A stretch of 64,000 nt of DNA. Origin: Anaerorudis cellulosivorans (GTDB taxonomy: Bacteria > Bacteroidota > Bacteroidia > Bacteroidales > Dysgonomonadaceae). Shown piece after piece: positions 34,023 through 44,222 of this stretch (within the stretch, counting starts at the first letter, position 1; each line of letters opens with the position of its first letter). A program made the position numbers and the translations under genes. Where the stretch lies: the NCBI RefSeq assembly GCF_025943985.1, contig NZ_JAPCWE010000016.1:1-64000 (forward strand), read 5' to 3'. The notes under the pieces are model-generated. The model saw only the letters and a program-made list of their open reading frames with translations, had not been told where the DNA came from and searched no databases.

Positions 34023-36683
34023 TCACAGCCTCTTTATGATTTGGATCAGTTCGTCGCCAATCCCGATTTTATACCCTTGTGAAACGTAAACAACCCTGCC
34101 AAATGTGTCGGCTATAACTACGATAGGTAGATTGTTAGCCGATGCCAAATTCAAGTTCTTTACCAGTTGATTGGTAATGCTGCCGTCTTTATCGATGCCG
34201 AAAGTAAGGGTTGTAGGCAATTCCGCAAAATCGGCTTTATCGAACCGCTTCCATTGGTCTTCGTTCGGAAATAAAAGAATAATGCTCCTGTTCCAGCTTT
34301 CGAAATCGGCTCTCAGTCGTGCAAGGTCTCGCAGAAAATGGGTAGAAGGTTCTTGACCGTAACCCAGAATCCCCACGATGAAATACCCTCGGCCGGTAGT
34401 AGCAAGAATCGATTGTGGTTTGGATTTGTTTTCCGGAAAAAACAAGGCTTCGGGATCCATTTCGCCGATAACCTGGATATCTTGATCGTCTTTGCGTAAA
34501 ATCAAATCCACGGGTGTGGTTTTTCCTTCTTTAATGTTGAAAGTTGTAATGCGTGCAAGAACTTTTCCGCTTGCCATGCGTGTCCCGGTGATAAGCATGT
34601 AGTAGCCTTCTTCAATGGCCACAGGTCGTTGAAAAAAGCTTTGCAAGCTTACGGTCGATTCTGCGCCTTCCGTATTGCGGAAATTCAGGCGGTGCATACT
34701 GCCACCTGCAATTTTGGCGATAGTGAAATGGGTATCGTACAGCGGATTTTTCAATGCTTGAGAGGGAGTGTAGTTGAGCTGCAAAAAGCCTTTTGGAGCA
34801 GCAGTCTTTGCTTCGCCGGCATCAAAATTCACCTCGTGCCACTGTTTATTGTGGTGATATTGAAGTGCTCCGGTAATTTCTTCCAGTCGGGCGGGAATAT
34901 CTAAACTACGGCAAACGGCAACGAAAAAGATATTTTTCGATCTTGAGTCGGCCATGCCGAGTTCCATGACACCTATCGGCGAAATGGGGATGTATTGGGG
35001 ATTGAATTCGTCGGCAGTTTTTATCCGGTTTACCCATTCCACCAGCGATGCGGGGTCTGCGGCGGCTTTTTCTTTTATTTCTGCAGGGATATGTTGTTGC
35101 AGCCATCCCCGGTAGGGAGTAATCAATTCGTTATCGATACGGGGATTCAAAACATAACGATAAAAGATATCTGAATTTTCCGGAGTCACGTTATCGAGGT
35201 GATCTTTCAGCACCGAAGCAGGGGTGTCGCGAAGATCTTTTTCGGCAATCACCTCCAGAAGTTTCAATGCTATAGCTACATTGCCGTTTTTCGACGCATC
35301 GGTCAGAAAGGTTTGGATTTCGCGCCAATTACCGCGGCTTTTTGTCAGGAATGTTGCCGTTAACGTGGTGTCAGCATCGATTTGTTTGGCAAAAGCTACG
35401 GCATCGTCATGCGAAATAAAAGTGGCAATATAGGCATTGCGGATGGAATCTTCACGGGCAAGGCGTTTGTTGTTGGCTTCGATTGCTTCTTGCGAAACGT
35501 TGTTTTCCGGTTTTACCTCGGGAGGAGGAACAATATCGAACTCTTGTACAAATTCGTCTCCTTCCTTGAATTGCAAAGCAATGGTGTAAAGGTCTTGTTT
35601 CCCTGCCGATACGATTTCTAATGCCATTTTCCCGTCTTTGTATGCCCAAACCGACAAGTCGCCCAAGCCGGTAGAAATGGAAGCTTCGCCGTTTTCGTTG
35701 GTTTGCGTGGAGAGAACCGGATAAAATTCGGCATAGTTATAAATACCAAATTCCACATGAGCATCGGCAACCGGCGTTCCATCAGAATCCACCACTCGAA
35801 TAGTGGTTTTGGCTGTATCCACATAGTTTGAAGTGACGTTTATTTCAGCGTAAGCGTGGGTTTGTTGCATAATATCTTCGGGACCTGTATATCGGCCGAA
35901 TACTTTGGTGTGTAAAAGAAGGGCACGTTTTACCGGAGCATCAAACCATCCCATATCGAGAACGGGGGCGGGTTCGCATGCTCCCAGATAATACCATTTG
36001 CCGTCGGCCCATGCTTCTACCCAAGCATGGTTGTTGTCGGTGTGTGCCCATCGGGGAGTGTAAACCTGGCGGGCAGGAATTCCAACAGCGCGAAGTGCAG
36101 CCACAGTAAACGTAGATTCTTCGCCGCAACGGCCATATGCCGTGCGTACTGTTGACAAAGGCGAACTTGTACGTGCATCGGTAGGTTGGTAGGTCACTTT
36201 TTCGTGACACCAGTGATTCACCTCGAGAATGGCATCATACATGGGAAGATTGCGAACCCGCTCTTTCAATTCCTTGTAAAAGACCATGCGTGACGAGTCC
36301 ATATTTTCGTTGTTAACCCGGATGGGTAGTACGAAATGACGAAACACATCTTCCGGAATGTCTTTTCCCCAAGGCATTTCTTCCTGCACCTTGAATGATT
36401 GACGAATATTATTCAGATAAAATTCGGGGGAATAGTCGGCGATGTCGCTCAAGGGCATGTAAGCATAGAAAAATTTCATTGCCTCCCGTTCGCGAAGCGA
36501 ATACTTTTTATCGGAGAAATCGGGGAAAATACCGGCGTTGCCGATGGCCTCCATTTTTTCGGAGAGGTCTTTTTCGACCCTTTGCCGATAATCGGCATCC
36601 GAAATGAAATGCGGTTGGTTGTTATTGCAGCCCGCCATCATAAGAGAAAAGACAATAAATATAGCCAGTCTATTTTTTGTCAT
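34023..36683 (-). CDS. Large transglutaminase-domain lipoprotein
   Basis: An 886-aa lipoprotein (signal MTKNRLAIFIVFSLMMAGCN). An active transglutaminase core lies at about 140-240: Cys186 in YGRCGEES, His219 in NNHAWVEAW, and Glu where Asp is usual in LGACEP. A Big/CarboxypepD_reg-like segment (285-365) follows. A second transglutaminase-like core at about 545-625 has Ser580 where Cys should be (MADSRSKN, then CRSLDIPAR), so it is likely inactive. The last 120 residues look thioredoxin-like but lack CxxC. It could modify or cleave surface peptides; the role is unknown. It is the first gene of a unit with the LysO pair. Confidence 0.82.
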   Translation of the reverse strand: MTKNRLAIFIVFSLMMAGCNNNQPHFISDADYRQRVEKDLSEKMEAIGNAGIFPDFSDKKYSLREREAMKFFYAYMPLSDIADYSPEFYLNNIRQSFKVQEEMPWGKDIPEDVFRHFVLPIRVNNENMDSSRMVFYKELKERVRNLPMYDAILEVNHWCHEKVTYQPTDARTSSPLSTVRTAYGRCGEESTFTVAALRAVGIPARQVYTPRWAHTDNNHAWVEAWADGKWYYLGACEPAPVLDMGWFDAPVKRALLLHTKVFGRYTGPEDIMQQTHAYAEINVTSNYVDTAKTTIRVVDSDGTPVADAHVEFGIYNYAEFYPVLSTQTNENGEASISTGLGDLSVWAYKDGKMALEIVSAGKQDLYTIALQFKEGDEFVQEFDIVPPPEVKPENNVSQEAIEANNKRLAREDSIRNAYIATFISHDDAVAFAKQIDADTTLTATFLTKSRGNWREIQTFLTDASKNGNVAIALKLLEVIAEKDLRDTPASVLKDHLDNVTPENSDIFYRYVLNPRIDNELITPYRGWLQQHIPAEIKEKAAADPASLVEWVNRIKTADEFNPQYIPISPIGVMELGMADSRSKNIFFVAVCRSLDIPARLEEITGALQYHHNKQWHEVNFDAGEAKTAAPKGFLQLNYTPSQALKNPLYDTHFTIAKIAGGSMHRLNFRNTEGAESTVSLQSFFQRPVAIEEGYYMLITGTRMASGKVLARITTFNIKEGKTTPVDLILRKDDQDIQVIGEMDPEALFFPENKSKPQSILATTGRGYFIVGILGYGQEPSTHFLRDLARLRADFESWNRSIILLFPNEDQWKRFDKADFAELPTTLTFGIDKDGSITNQLVKNLNLASANNLPIVVIADTFGRVVYVSQGYKIGIGDELIQIIKRL

Positions 36684-36890
36684 GATTTACATTTTAATGT
36701 GGTTCTTAAAACACAAATTTACATGATAATTTTCAATTTATGAACAGACAATGAAAATCGAATGCTATTTTATGCTTTATAATCCATGATTTCATGTGAA
36801 AAATAATCAAAACGTCAATGTCAATACTAAGATTTTGTAATAATCATCTATTTCAATTGGTTTATGAATTATCGGCTCTGTTATTTTGAT

Positions 36891-36898
36891 TATTTTTG
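36891..36898 (+). promoter_or_regulatory. -7 box of the OMP_b-brl_3 receptor gene
   Basis: TATTTTTG matches TAnnTTTG fully, 43 nt before the ATG at 36942. No good -33 TTTG was found. It sits in the 258-nt divergent gap between this gene and the transglutaminase gene, which has no other visible feature. Confidence 0.4.
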
Positions 36899-36941
36899 GC
36901 CGTGATTTAACGAAGGAATAAACCCACTAACTCTTACTTTT

Positions 36942-39434
36942 ATGAAACGATTACTTTTCTTTTTGTTGTGTTGTTTTACATCAATTACGTTGTTTGCTCA
37001 AACTTCAGTTTCTTCTTCCGGTGCAGCGAAAGAACAAGTTACGGTGAGAGGACAATTGGCGGGTCCCGATGAAGACGACCCACTTCCTTACGCCACTATA
37101 TCCATCTCAAAGGAAGGTGCTTCAGAAAAAGTCGTTAAAAAATTGGCCGCCGACGAGAAGGGAAATTTTTCGGTTTCTCTTCCGGCGGGGAAATACGTGT
37201 TTACTTTTCAGTTTGTGGGCATGAATCCGTTGAAAAAGTATGTGGACGTATCTGCTCGTATGCCAGCTGATTTGGGCAAGATAGTTCTCTCGGAAAGTTC
37301 TACACAGCTCGATGAGGTCAGTGTTGTTGCCCAACGTCCTTTGGTAAAGGTTGAGATCGATAAACTTACATACAGTGCCAAAGACGACCCTGAGGCATCA
37401 ACATCCAGTGTGCTCGATTTGCTGAGAAAAGTGCCGATGGTGACGGTTGATGGAGAAGATAAAATTCAGTTGAAAGGATCGACCAATTTTAAGATTTATC
37501 TCAACGGCAAACCGTCGAACATGATTACGAACAATCCTTCGCAGGTACTCAAGAGCATGCCTGCAAACAGTATAAAAGACATCGAAGTAATTACCGATCC
37601 GGGTGCAAAATACGATGCAGAGGGAGTGGGAGGCATCATCAATATTATCACCGACAAGCGAGTAGACGACGGTTACTCCGGCTCGGTGGGAGCCAATGGC
37701 GATACGTATGGCGGATATGGTGGCAATACCTATCTGGCCTTAAAGTACGGGAAATTCGGATTTACCGGCAATGCCAGTTATTATCATCACAGCAGACCGG
37801 AATCGGAATCGAACTACATACGGGAAGATTTTACACCGAACCCTGAAAATGTACTTACTCAGGATGGCACCAATAAAAGCGATGGCGGTGGTTTGTTTTT
37901 CAGCGGCGCATTGAGTTATGAGCCCGATACGTTGAATTTGTTCAATTTATCGGTATCGCGTTTCGGAGGGGATTTCTCTTCCACCGGTTTGCAAAATGCA
38001 CTGTCAAAAGGGGCTCAAAATTACAGTTATCTTGCTCATTCATTTTCTAAACAGAAATATGGAGGAGTTGAATTATCAGCCGATTATCAGCGGAATTTCA
38101 AAAAGAAGGGAGAGATGTTGACGCTTTCGTATCGTTTTCAACAAAACCCGAATGACGGCGAATACGAAAATCTGTTTACGAATGTAACCGGAGATTATTT
38201 CTATCCTGAAGGTTATCGTCGAAAGAGTATAAACGATGCCGGTGGAAAGGAGCATACCGGACAAATTGACTATGTGAATCCCCTTACGAATCAACATAGT
38301 GTTGAAACGGGGTTGAAATATATTTTCAGACAAAATACGAGTGAGAGTGATAATACGTATTTTGATGTTGAGGACAATACGTGGAAAGTGGATTTGTCGC
38401 GTAAGAATGATCTCGATCATGATCAGCATATTGTTTCGGGGTATGCCGGGTATAGCTTTAAAACCGGAAAAATTGGCGTAAAAACAGGTTTACGGGGTGA
38501 ATATACCGATCAGGATATTCATTTTATTAGTGCAAAAGATACCACGATTCAAACTCATTTTTTTGATTTGGTCCCCTCGCTTACCTTTTCCTATCAGCTC
38601 GGGATGACTCAAACCCTCAGGGTAGGATATAACATGCGCATTTCGCGCCCGGGTATCTGGTACCTCAATCCCTATGTCAACGATCTTAACCCGACAAATA
38701 TCAGTTACGGAAATCCCAAACTGGATGCGGAACAGAGCCATAGTTTCAATATCAATTTCGGCTCGTTCTCTCAAAAAGTGAACCTCAATGCGTCGCTCAA
38801 TTATTCTTTTACAAAAAATGCCATTTCATACTATAGTTTCATAAAAGACGGCGTGACCCATAATACGTATGACAATATAGGTAAAAATCAGAATCTCGGC
38901 TTGAATCTGTATGGCAGTTGGACTCCCTCGGCAATTATTCGTTTATATGCCAATGCCAATGTAAACTATACCGATATTCGGAGTACGACTGATAATCAAT
39001 TAAAGAACAATGGCTTTTCCGGTCAAGGATTTGGCGGATTGATGTTAACTTTCCCCAAGGATTTTCGTGTGGGGGCCAATGGCGGTATTTTTTCAGGACG
39101 CGTGCAGTTGCAAACTTCCCAGTCGGCATTTTATTTTTACTCGTTTAATGTGATGAAGAGTTTCCTCAACAAAAAACTCGACGTCAACCTTTCTGCAAGC
39201 AATCCTTTTGCCGAGTTTGTTGAATTTAGTTCAACAACCAAAGGGGAAGGTTTTATGCAGAAAAGTTCATTTATGCAACCCATGCGTTCCTTTCGTTTGA
39301 GTGTAACGTATCGCTTTGGCGATTTGAAAACTTCCATCAAAAAAGTGCAACGGACCATTAGCAACGATGATGTGAAAGCCGGAGAAAGCAATTCTCAGAC
39401 AGGGACAAGCGGCAGTACCGGCAGCGGAAATTGA
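36942..39434 (+). CDS. TonB-dependent-receptor-like outer-membrane protein (OMP_b-brl_3)
   Basis: An 830-aa protein with a signal ([20 protein letters not shown]), a CarboxypepD_reg domain ([20 protein letters not shown] to the [13 protein letters not shown] strand), a TonB plug ([21 protein letters not shown], then [16 protein letters not shown]) and a barrel of about 600 residues. It ends [10 protein letters not shown] plus a 40-residue Ser/Gly-rich tail. No energised-ligand motif fixes a substrate. It stands alone, divergent from the transglutaminase gene. Members of this group in Bacteroidetes often lack a SusD partner, as here. Confidence 0.85.
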   Translation: MKRLLFFLLCCFTSITLFAQTSVSSSGAAKEQVTVRGQLAGPDEDDPLPYATISISKEGASEKVVKKLAADEKGNFSVSLPAGKYVFTFQFVGMNPLKKYVDVSARMPADLGKIVLSESSTQLDEVSVVAQRPLVKVEIDKLTYSAKDDPEASTSSVLDLLRKVPMVTVDGEDKIQLKGSTNFKIYLNGKPSNMITNNPSQVLKSMPANSIKDIEVITDPGAKYDAEGVGGIINIITDKRVDDGYSGSVGANGDTYGGYGGNTYLALKYGKFGFTGNASYYHHSRPESESNYIREDFTPNPENVLTQDGTNKSDGGGLFFSGALSYEPDTLNLFNLSVSRFGGDFSSTGLQNALSKGAQNYSYLAHSFSKQKYGGVELSADYQRNFKKKGEMLTLSYRFQQNPNDGEYENLFTNVTGDYFYPEGYRRKSINDAGGKEHTGQIDYVNPLTNQHSVETGLKYIFRQNTSESDNTYFDVEDNTWKVDLSRKNDLDHDQHIVSGYAGYSFKTGKIGVKTGLRGEYTDQDIHFISAKDTTIQTHFFDLVPSLTFSYQLGMTQTLRVGYNMRISRPGIWYLNPYVNDLNPTNISYGNPKLDAEQSHSFNINFGSFSQKVNLNASLNYSFTKNAISYYSFIKDGVTHNTYDNIGKNQNLGLNLYGSWTPSAIIRLYANANVNYTDIRSTTDNQLKNNGFSGQGFGGLMLTFPKDFRVGANGGIFSGRVQLQTSQSAFYFYSFNVMKSFLNKKLDVNLSASNPFAEFVEFSSTTKGEGFMQKSSFMQPMRSFRLSVTYRFGDLKTSIKKVQRTISNDDVKAGESNSQTGTSGSTGSGN

Positions 39435-39474
39435 TGCCGGCACCTTTTTTACGGGGAATTACGCCGAAAATGTG

Positions 39475-39482
39475 TATTTTTG
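39475..39482 (+). promoter_or_regulatory. -7 box of trmD
   Basis: TATTTTTG matches TAnnTTTG fully. The expected transcript start near 39489 supports the ATG at 39514 rather than an upstream in-frame start at 39472. Confidence 0.45.
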
Positions 39483-39513
39483 GAATAAAATTACTCCAAG
39501 AGGCATCACAAAC

Positions 39514-40224
39514 ATGCGGATAGATATCATTACGGTTTTGCCCGAAATTATCGATGGAGCATTACATTGTTCCATTTTGAAACGAGCTCAGGATAAAGGG
39601 TTGGTTGAAATTGTCATACACAATTTGCGCGACTATTCCACCGATAAGCATCGTCGTGTGGACGATTATCCCTTTGGAGGCGAGGCCGGGATGGTTTTGC
39701 AGATCGAGCCGATTGATCGAGCAATTTCGCACCTGAAGTCGCAGCGCCACTACGATGAAGTGATTTATACTTCTCCCGATGGCGAACCGTTTACTCAGCG
39801 GATGGCAAACGAATTGTCGCTGATGCAGAACATCATTATCCTTTGCGGTCATTACAAAGGCATCGATTATCGGGTGCGTGAGCATTTGATCACACGGGAA
39901 ATTTCCATCGGCGATTTTGTGCTTACCGGCGGCGAATTGGTTGCGGCCATGATTGCCGATGCCGTGGTGCGGGTTATACCGGGGGTGCTTGGCGATGAAC
40001 AATCGGCCTTGTCCGATTCGTTTCAGGATCATCTTCTTGCTCCGCCTGTTTACACTCGTCCGGCAGAGTATAAAGGATGGAAAGTGCCCGAAATTCTTCT
40101 TTCGGGACACGAACGAAAAATTGCCGAATGGCGTATGGAACAGGCAGTGGAGCGTACCAAGCGGTTGCGCCCCGATCTACTGGAAAAGGGAAACGACGCC
40201 GAGAGTGAGAAACAGGGAGTGTAA
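39514..40224 (+). CDS. trmD: tRNA (guanine-N1-)-methyltransferase
   Basis: TrmD methylates G37 of certain tRNAs using SAM. The trefoil-knot motifs are clear: [27 protein letters not shown] and [16 protein letters not shown]. The start [13 protein letters not shown] at 39514 gives the usual N-terminus, 236 aa. It does not lie in the rpsP-rimM-trmD-rplS order of many bacteria, as is common in Bacteroidetes. glyA follows 70 nt downstream with its own -7 box. Confidence 0.96.
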   Translation: MRIDIITVLPEIIDGALHCSILKRAQDKGLVEIVIHNLRDYSTDKHRRVDDYPFGGEAGMVLQIEPIDRAISHLKSQRHYDEVIYTSPDGEPFTQRMANELSLMQNIIILCGHYKGIDYRVREHLITREISIGDFVLTGGELVAAMIADAVVRVIPGVLGDEQSALSDSFQDHLLAPPVYTRPAEYKGWKVPEILLSGHERKIAEWRMEQAVERTKRLRPDLLEKGNDAESEKQGV

Positions 40225-40261
40225 AAAATTTTAAATCACACTATTTTTCAACAAACTTCCG

Positions 40262-40269
40262 TATTTTTG
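40262..40269 (+). promoter_or_regulatory. -7 box of glyA
   Basis: TATTTTTG is a full TAnnTTTG match 25 nt ahead of the glyA ATG. No good -33 box was seen. Confidence 0.45.
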
Positions 40270-40293
40270 CATTTCATTAAATAAACATACAAG

Positions 40294-41574
40294 ATGAAGA
40301 GAGATTCGTTGGTTTTCGAGATTATCGAAAAAGAAAAGCAGCGTCAGTTGAGAGGTATCGAACTGATTGCCTCCGAAAATTTTGTAAGCGACCAGGTGAT
40401 GGAAGCAATGGGGTCGGTGATGACCAATAAATATGCCGAAGGTTATCCCGGCAAAAGATATTACGGCGGTTGCGAGTTTGTGGATATGACGGAGCAACTT
40501 GCCATCGATCGGTTAAAAAAATTATTCGATGCCGAATGGGTGAATGTACAACCTCATTCGGGAGCACAAGCCAATATGGCCGTATTTTTGGCCTGTTTGA
40601 ATCCGGGCGATAAATTCCTCGGATTGAGTCTGTCTCATGGCGGACACCTCTCGCACGGTTCGCCGGTAAATTTTTCCGGCATCCTGTTCCATCCCTTGGA
40701 ATATACGGTGCGTCAGGAAGATCAACGGGTTGATTACGACGAATTGGAAGCTGTTGCCCGTAAAGAACACCCCAAAATGATCATCGCAGGTGCCTCGGCC
40801 TATTCGCGTGAGTGGGATTATGCACGTATCCGAAAGGTTGCCGATGGAATCGGGGCTATTTTTATGGTGGATATGGCTCATCCTGCCGGACTTATCGCTG
40901 CGGGATTGCTCGAAAATCCGCTCAAGCACGCACACATCGTAACTTCCACTACGCACAAAACACTTCGTGGCCCTCGTGGCGGTGTGATTTTGATGGGAAA
41001 AGATTTTGAGAATCCTTGGGGTATCAAAACACCCAAAGGTCAAGTGAAAATGATGTCTGCCCTTTTGGATTCTGCTGTTTTCCCCGGTACGCAGGGGGGG
41101 CCGTTGGAGCATGTGATTGCCGCTAAGGCAGTTGCATTCGGCGAAGCCTTGGAAGATTCCTTCAAAGAATATCAATTGCAGGTGAAAAGGAACGCGGCAG
41201 CTATGGCACAAGCCTTCATGGATAAAGGATACAAAGTTGTTTCCGGCGGAACAGATAATCACTGCATGTTGATCGATTTGCGCACGAAGTTCCCCGATCT
41301 TACCGGAAGGGTTGCGGAACAGGCGCTGGTATCGGCCGACATCACCACCAATAAGAATATGGTGCCTTATGACGACCGCAGTCCTTTTCAGACTTCGGGA
41401 TTGCGTTTCGGAACGCCGGCAATTACCACTCGTGGGTTGAAAGAGCCGTTGATGGGCGAGATTGTGGAGTTGATCGATACGGTATTGTCCGATGTTGAGA
41501 ATAAAAAGACCATTACAGCCGTGCGCAAAAAAGTGAACGACATGATGAGAAAATATCCCCTTTTTGCGTGGTAA
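40294..41574 (+). CDS. glyA: Serine hydroxymethyltransferase
   Basis: GlyA interconverts serine and glycine with tetrahydrofolate. The PLP block [14 protein letters not shown] and the family pattern [17 protein letters not shown], then [15 protein letters not shown], are present. At 426 aa it is standard. It is an independent gene with its own -7 box and a terminator at 41609-41647. Confidence 0.97.
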   Translation: MKRDSLVFEIIEKEKQRQLRGIELIASENFVSDQVMEAMGSVMTNKYAEGYPGKRYYGGCEFVDMTEQLAIDRLKKLFDAEWVNVQPHSGAQANMAVFLACLNPGDKFLGLSLSHGGHLSHGSPVNFSGILFHPLEYTVRQEDQRVDYDELEAVARKEHPKMIIAGASAYSREWDYARIRKVADGIGAIFMVDMAHPAGLIAAGLLENPLKHAHIVTSTTHKTLRGPRGGVILMGKDFENPWGIKTPKGQVKMMSALLDSAVFPGTQGGPLEHVIAAKAVAFGEALEDSFKEYQLQVKRNAAAMAQAFMDKGYKVVSGGTDNHCMLIDLRTKFPDLTGRVAEQALVSADITTNKNMVPYDDRSPFQTSGLRFGTPAITTRGLKEPLMGEIVELIDTVLSDVENKKTITAVRKKVNDMMRKYPLFAW

Positions 41575-41608
41575 CATCTTTGGACGATTTTTGTTTTTCA
41601 TGAATAGT

Positions 41609-41647
41609 AATGGGGAATCCGTTTTTATGGATTCCTCATTATTTTTG
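41609..41647 (+). terminator. Rho-independent terminator of glyA
   Basis: AATGGGGAATCC and GGATTCCTCATT form a 12-bp stem with one G-U around an 8-nt loop, followed by ATTTTTG. It lies 35 nt after the glyA stop. Confidence 0.7.
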
Positions 41648-42060
41648 AATATCTTCCTTCATACTCTTTGTTTTGGGCATTTGGGCATTGGGATCAACAA
41701 CGTTTTTGTTTGCTCAAACAGGTGAGACAGAAAGGAGGGCAATTCTCGATATTCGTTTTAACGAAGTTTTTGTTCGACAAGTGCGTTTTTGCGGGTTTCT
41801 TGTTGCTTATTCTTCGCTCTTCCTTCGCTCCTTGTTCGCTCTTCCTTCGCTTCAAGGCAGGGACGGCAACATCGGATTCCGTGATATTTGTGTAAAGCAA
41901 ACCTGCGTATATGCCGCATGTAGAGCGGGATTCACATGCGGAGGCGGAACAGCCTTTGTGTGAGGATGACGCAAGCCTGATGCAAGCATGGAGCGGAGAT
42001 GGTACGGACTTGGTACGGAGAAGGTGCAGCGATGATTTTTATCGTGTATCAATAAAATCT
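41648..42060 (+). pseudogene. Unassigned gap with a signal-peptide relic, direct repeats and an inverted repeat
   Basis: This stretch between the glyA terminator and the recG promoter has no intact gene. One frame (about 41648-41963) opens with FILFVLGIWALGSTTFLFAQTGE, a convincing signal-peptide end, then ERRAILDIRFNEVF and a quickly degenerate tail with no ATG in front. A 17-nt unit, TTCGCTCTTCCTTCGCT, occurs at 41813-41829 and 41835-41851 (22-nt period). CCGCATGT and ACATGCGG form a dyad at 41914-41941. GGTACGGA occurs twice near 42000. It looks like a decayed exported-protein gene or the edge of a lost element. Confidence 0.35.
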
Positions 42061-42073
42061 CACCTTTTTTATC

Positions 42074-42081
42074 TAAGTTTG
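42074..42081 (+). promoter_or_regulatory. -7 box of recG
   Basis: TAAGTTTG matches TAnnTTTG fully, giving a transcript start near 42088 and a leader of about 29 nt before the recG ATG at 42117. Confidence 0.45.
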
Positions 42082-42116
42082 TTACTTAAATCATCGATTA
42101 TTCTATCTTTATTCGA

Positions 42117-44213
42117 ATGTCAACGATACTTCAAACCGATATAAAATTTGTTCCGGGTGTCGGTCCCAAACGTGCCGAGATCCTCAACAAGGAGATCGAT
42201 GTGTTTACCATAGAAGACCTGCTGCGATGGTATCCCTATCGTTATATTGACCGGAGTCGGTTGTATTATATTCACGAGATTGATGGTTCGATGCCTTATA
42301 TTCAGCTCAAAGGCCGGATAACGGCGTTCGAGTCATTCGGCGAAGGGCGGAAGAGACGGTTGGTTGCTCATTTTACCGACGGAACGGGATTCGTCGATTT
42401 GGTATGGTTTCAAGGAATCCGATATATCGAGAACAAATATAAACCGAATACCGAATATATCGTTTTTGGTCGGCCTACGCTTTTCAATAATCGGTGGAAT
42501 ATTGCCCATCCCGAGATTGATCCGTATATAAATGAAGCGGATCGCCCCGTCGGATTGGTGGCCATGTATAATACCACCGAAAAAATGAAGTCGCACTATC
42601 TTAACTCTCGGGCGATGCAGAAAATTATCGAGAGTGCGTTCGGCATGATCCGGGAAAGGTTGCCCGATTCGCTTTCGTCCGATGTGGTACAGGCTGCACA
42701 TCTTATCCCTTTTCATGATGCCATTGAAAACATTCATTTCCCGAAGAATCCCCTTTTGCTGCGCGATGCGGAGTATCGGTTAAAGTTCGAGGAATTGTTT
42801 TACATTCAACTGAGTATCGTTAGGTATGCGGCCGATCGAAAATCCAAATTAAACGGCTTTGTCTTTAAACGGGTAGGCAAGAACCTGAATACTTTTTACA
42901 AAAAATACCTACCTTTTGAGCTGACAAATGCCCAGAAAAGGGTCATTAAGGAAATCCGTCGGGATATGGGTTCCGGAAAACAAATGAACCGTCTTTTGCA
43001 GGGAGATGTAGGAAGCGGGAAGACGCTGGTTGCGCTCATGAGTATGTTGATTGCGATCGATAACGGGTTTCAGACCTGCCTCATGGCACCGACCGAGATT
43101 CTTGCCTCTCAACATTTTGCCACGTTTAGCGAATTGCTGGCGGACATGGATGTAAACGTGGCGCTGCTCACCGGTTCGACGAAGAAAAAGGAACGAGAGT
43201 CGATTTTGGAGGAGCTGCAAACGGGCAAAATCGATATTCTCATCGGTACTCATGCGTTGATTGAGGATGTGGTGCAGTTTCAGAATCTCGGGTTTGTGGT
43301 GATTGACGAACAACATCGTTTCGGTGTGGTGCAACGCGCCAAGTTGTGGAAGAAAAACGATCACCCACCCCATGTACTCGTAATGACAGCAACACCCATT
43401 CCGCGCACGCTCGCCATGACGGTTTACGGCGATCTCGACGTGTCGGTGATCGATGAGTTGCCGCCGGGCCGCAAACCTGTCAAAACGATTCATCGCTACG
43501 ATACGAAACGCGGAGCGTTGCATGCTTTTCTTCGCGATCAGATTCATGCCGGACGGCAGGTATATGTGGTTTTTCCGTTGATTGAAGAAAACGAGAATCT
43601 CGATTTGCGCAGCTTGGAAGAAGGTTATCAGCATATCAAAGAGTCGTTCCCAGAATTTACGGTTTGCAAGATGCACGGCCGTATGAAACCTGCCGAAAAA
43701 GATGAAGTGATGCGTCGTTTTTTGGCAAACGAAGTGCAAATACTCGTATCTACAACAGTGATCGAGGTTGGCGTGAATGTTCCCAATGCTTCGGTCATGG
43801 TGATCGAAAGTGCCCAGCGTTTCGGGTTGGCACAGCTGCATCAGTTGCGTGGAAGGGTAGGGCGTGGTGCCGACCAATCGTATTGTATCCTGATTACACC
43901 TTACGAATTGTCGGCCGATACGCGCAAACGCATCGAAATCATGACGGAAACCAACGATGGGTTCCTGATTGCCGAAGCCGATTTGAAGCTTCGGGGTCCC
44001 GGCGATTTGGAGGGCACACAGCAGAGCGGCATTCCTTTCAACCTTAAAATTTCGGATATCGTGCGCGATAGCGATATTTTGTTTCGTGCGCGCGAAATTG
44101 CCGAAGAAATCATTGCAAATGATCCCAATTTGGAACAATCCGAACATTTGGTATTAAGACAACAGCTGAATCGGTTGTCGGGCAATCGGTACGACTGGGG
44201 CAGGATCAGTTGA
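42117..44213 (+). CDS. recG: ATP-dependent DNA helicase RecG
   Basis: RecG regresses stalled replication forks and branch-migrates junctions. The wedge/OB region begins FVPGVGPKRAEILNKEI; helicase motifs are LLQGDVGSGKTLVAL (I), VIDEQHRFG (II), MTATPIPRTLAMT (III), and VSTTVIEVGVNVPNASVMV with QLHQLRGRVGRG (V/VI). The length of 698 aa is normal. It is preceded by the odd repeat-bearing gap and converges with the CE15 gene, only 9 nt from stop to stop. Confidence 0.96.
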   Translation: MSTILQTDIKFVPGVGPKRAEILNKEIDVFTIEDLLRWYPYRYIDRSRLYYIHEIDGSMPYIQLKGRITAFESFGEGRKRRLVAHFTDGTGFVDLVWFQGIRYIENKYKPNTEYIVFGRPTLFNNRWNIAHPEIDPYINEADRPVGLVAMYNTTEKMKSHYLNSRAMQKIIESAFGMIRERLPDSLSSDVVQAAHLIPFHDAIENIHFPKNPLLLRDAEYRLKFEELFYIQLSIVRYAADRKSKLNGFVFKRVGKNLNTFYKKYLPFELTNAQKRVIKEIRRDMGSGKQMNRLLQGDVGSGKTLVALMSMLIAIDNGFQTCLMAPTEILASQHFATFSELLADMDVNVALLTGSTKKKERESILEELQTGKIDILIGTHALIEDVVQFQNLGFVVIDEQHRFGVVQRAKLWKKNDHPPHVLVMTATPIPRTLAMTVYGDLDVSVIDELPPGRKPVKTIHRYDTKRGALHAFLRDQIHAGRQVYVVFPLIEENENLDLRSLEEGYQHIKESFPEFTVCKMHGRMKPAEKDEVMRRFLANEVQILVSTTVIEVGVNVPNASVMVIESAQRFGLAQLHQLRGRVGRGADQSYCILITPYELSADTRKRIEIMTETNDGFLIAEADLKLRGPGDLEGTQQSGIPFNLKISDIVRDSDILFRAREIAEEIIANDPNLEQSEHLVLRQQLNRLSGNRYDWGRIS

Positions 44214-44222
44214 ATCTCTCTC

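Noticed and set aside
36720-36890. Possible small RNA or leader in the divergent gap before the OMP receptor
   Set aside because: The stretch is AT-rich with no stable stem and no promoter other than the one for the receptor.
40522-41601. 359-codon minus-strand frame opposite glyA
   Set aside because: Fully antisense to glyA, no start context and shadow-like composition.
42909-44147. 412-codon minus-strand frame opposite recG
   Set aside because: Despite its length it mirrors the recG frame, and its residues (His/Arg/Gln-rich) are typical of antisense shadow translation.
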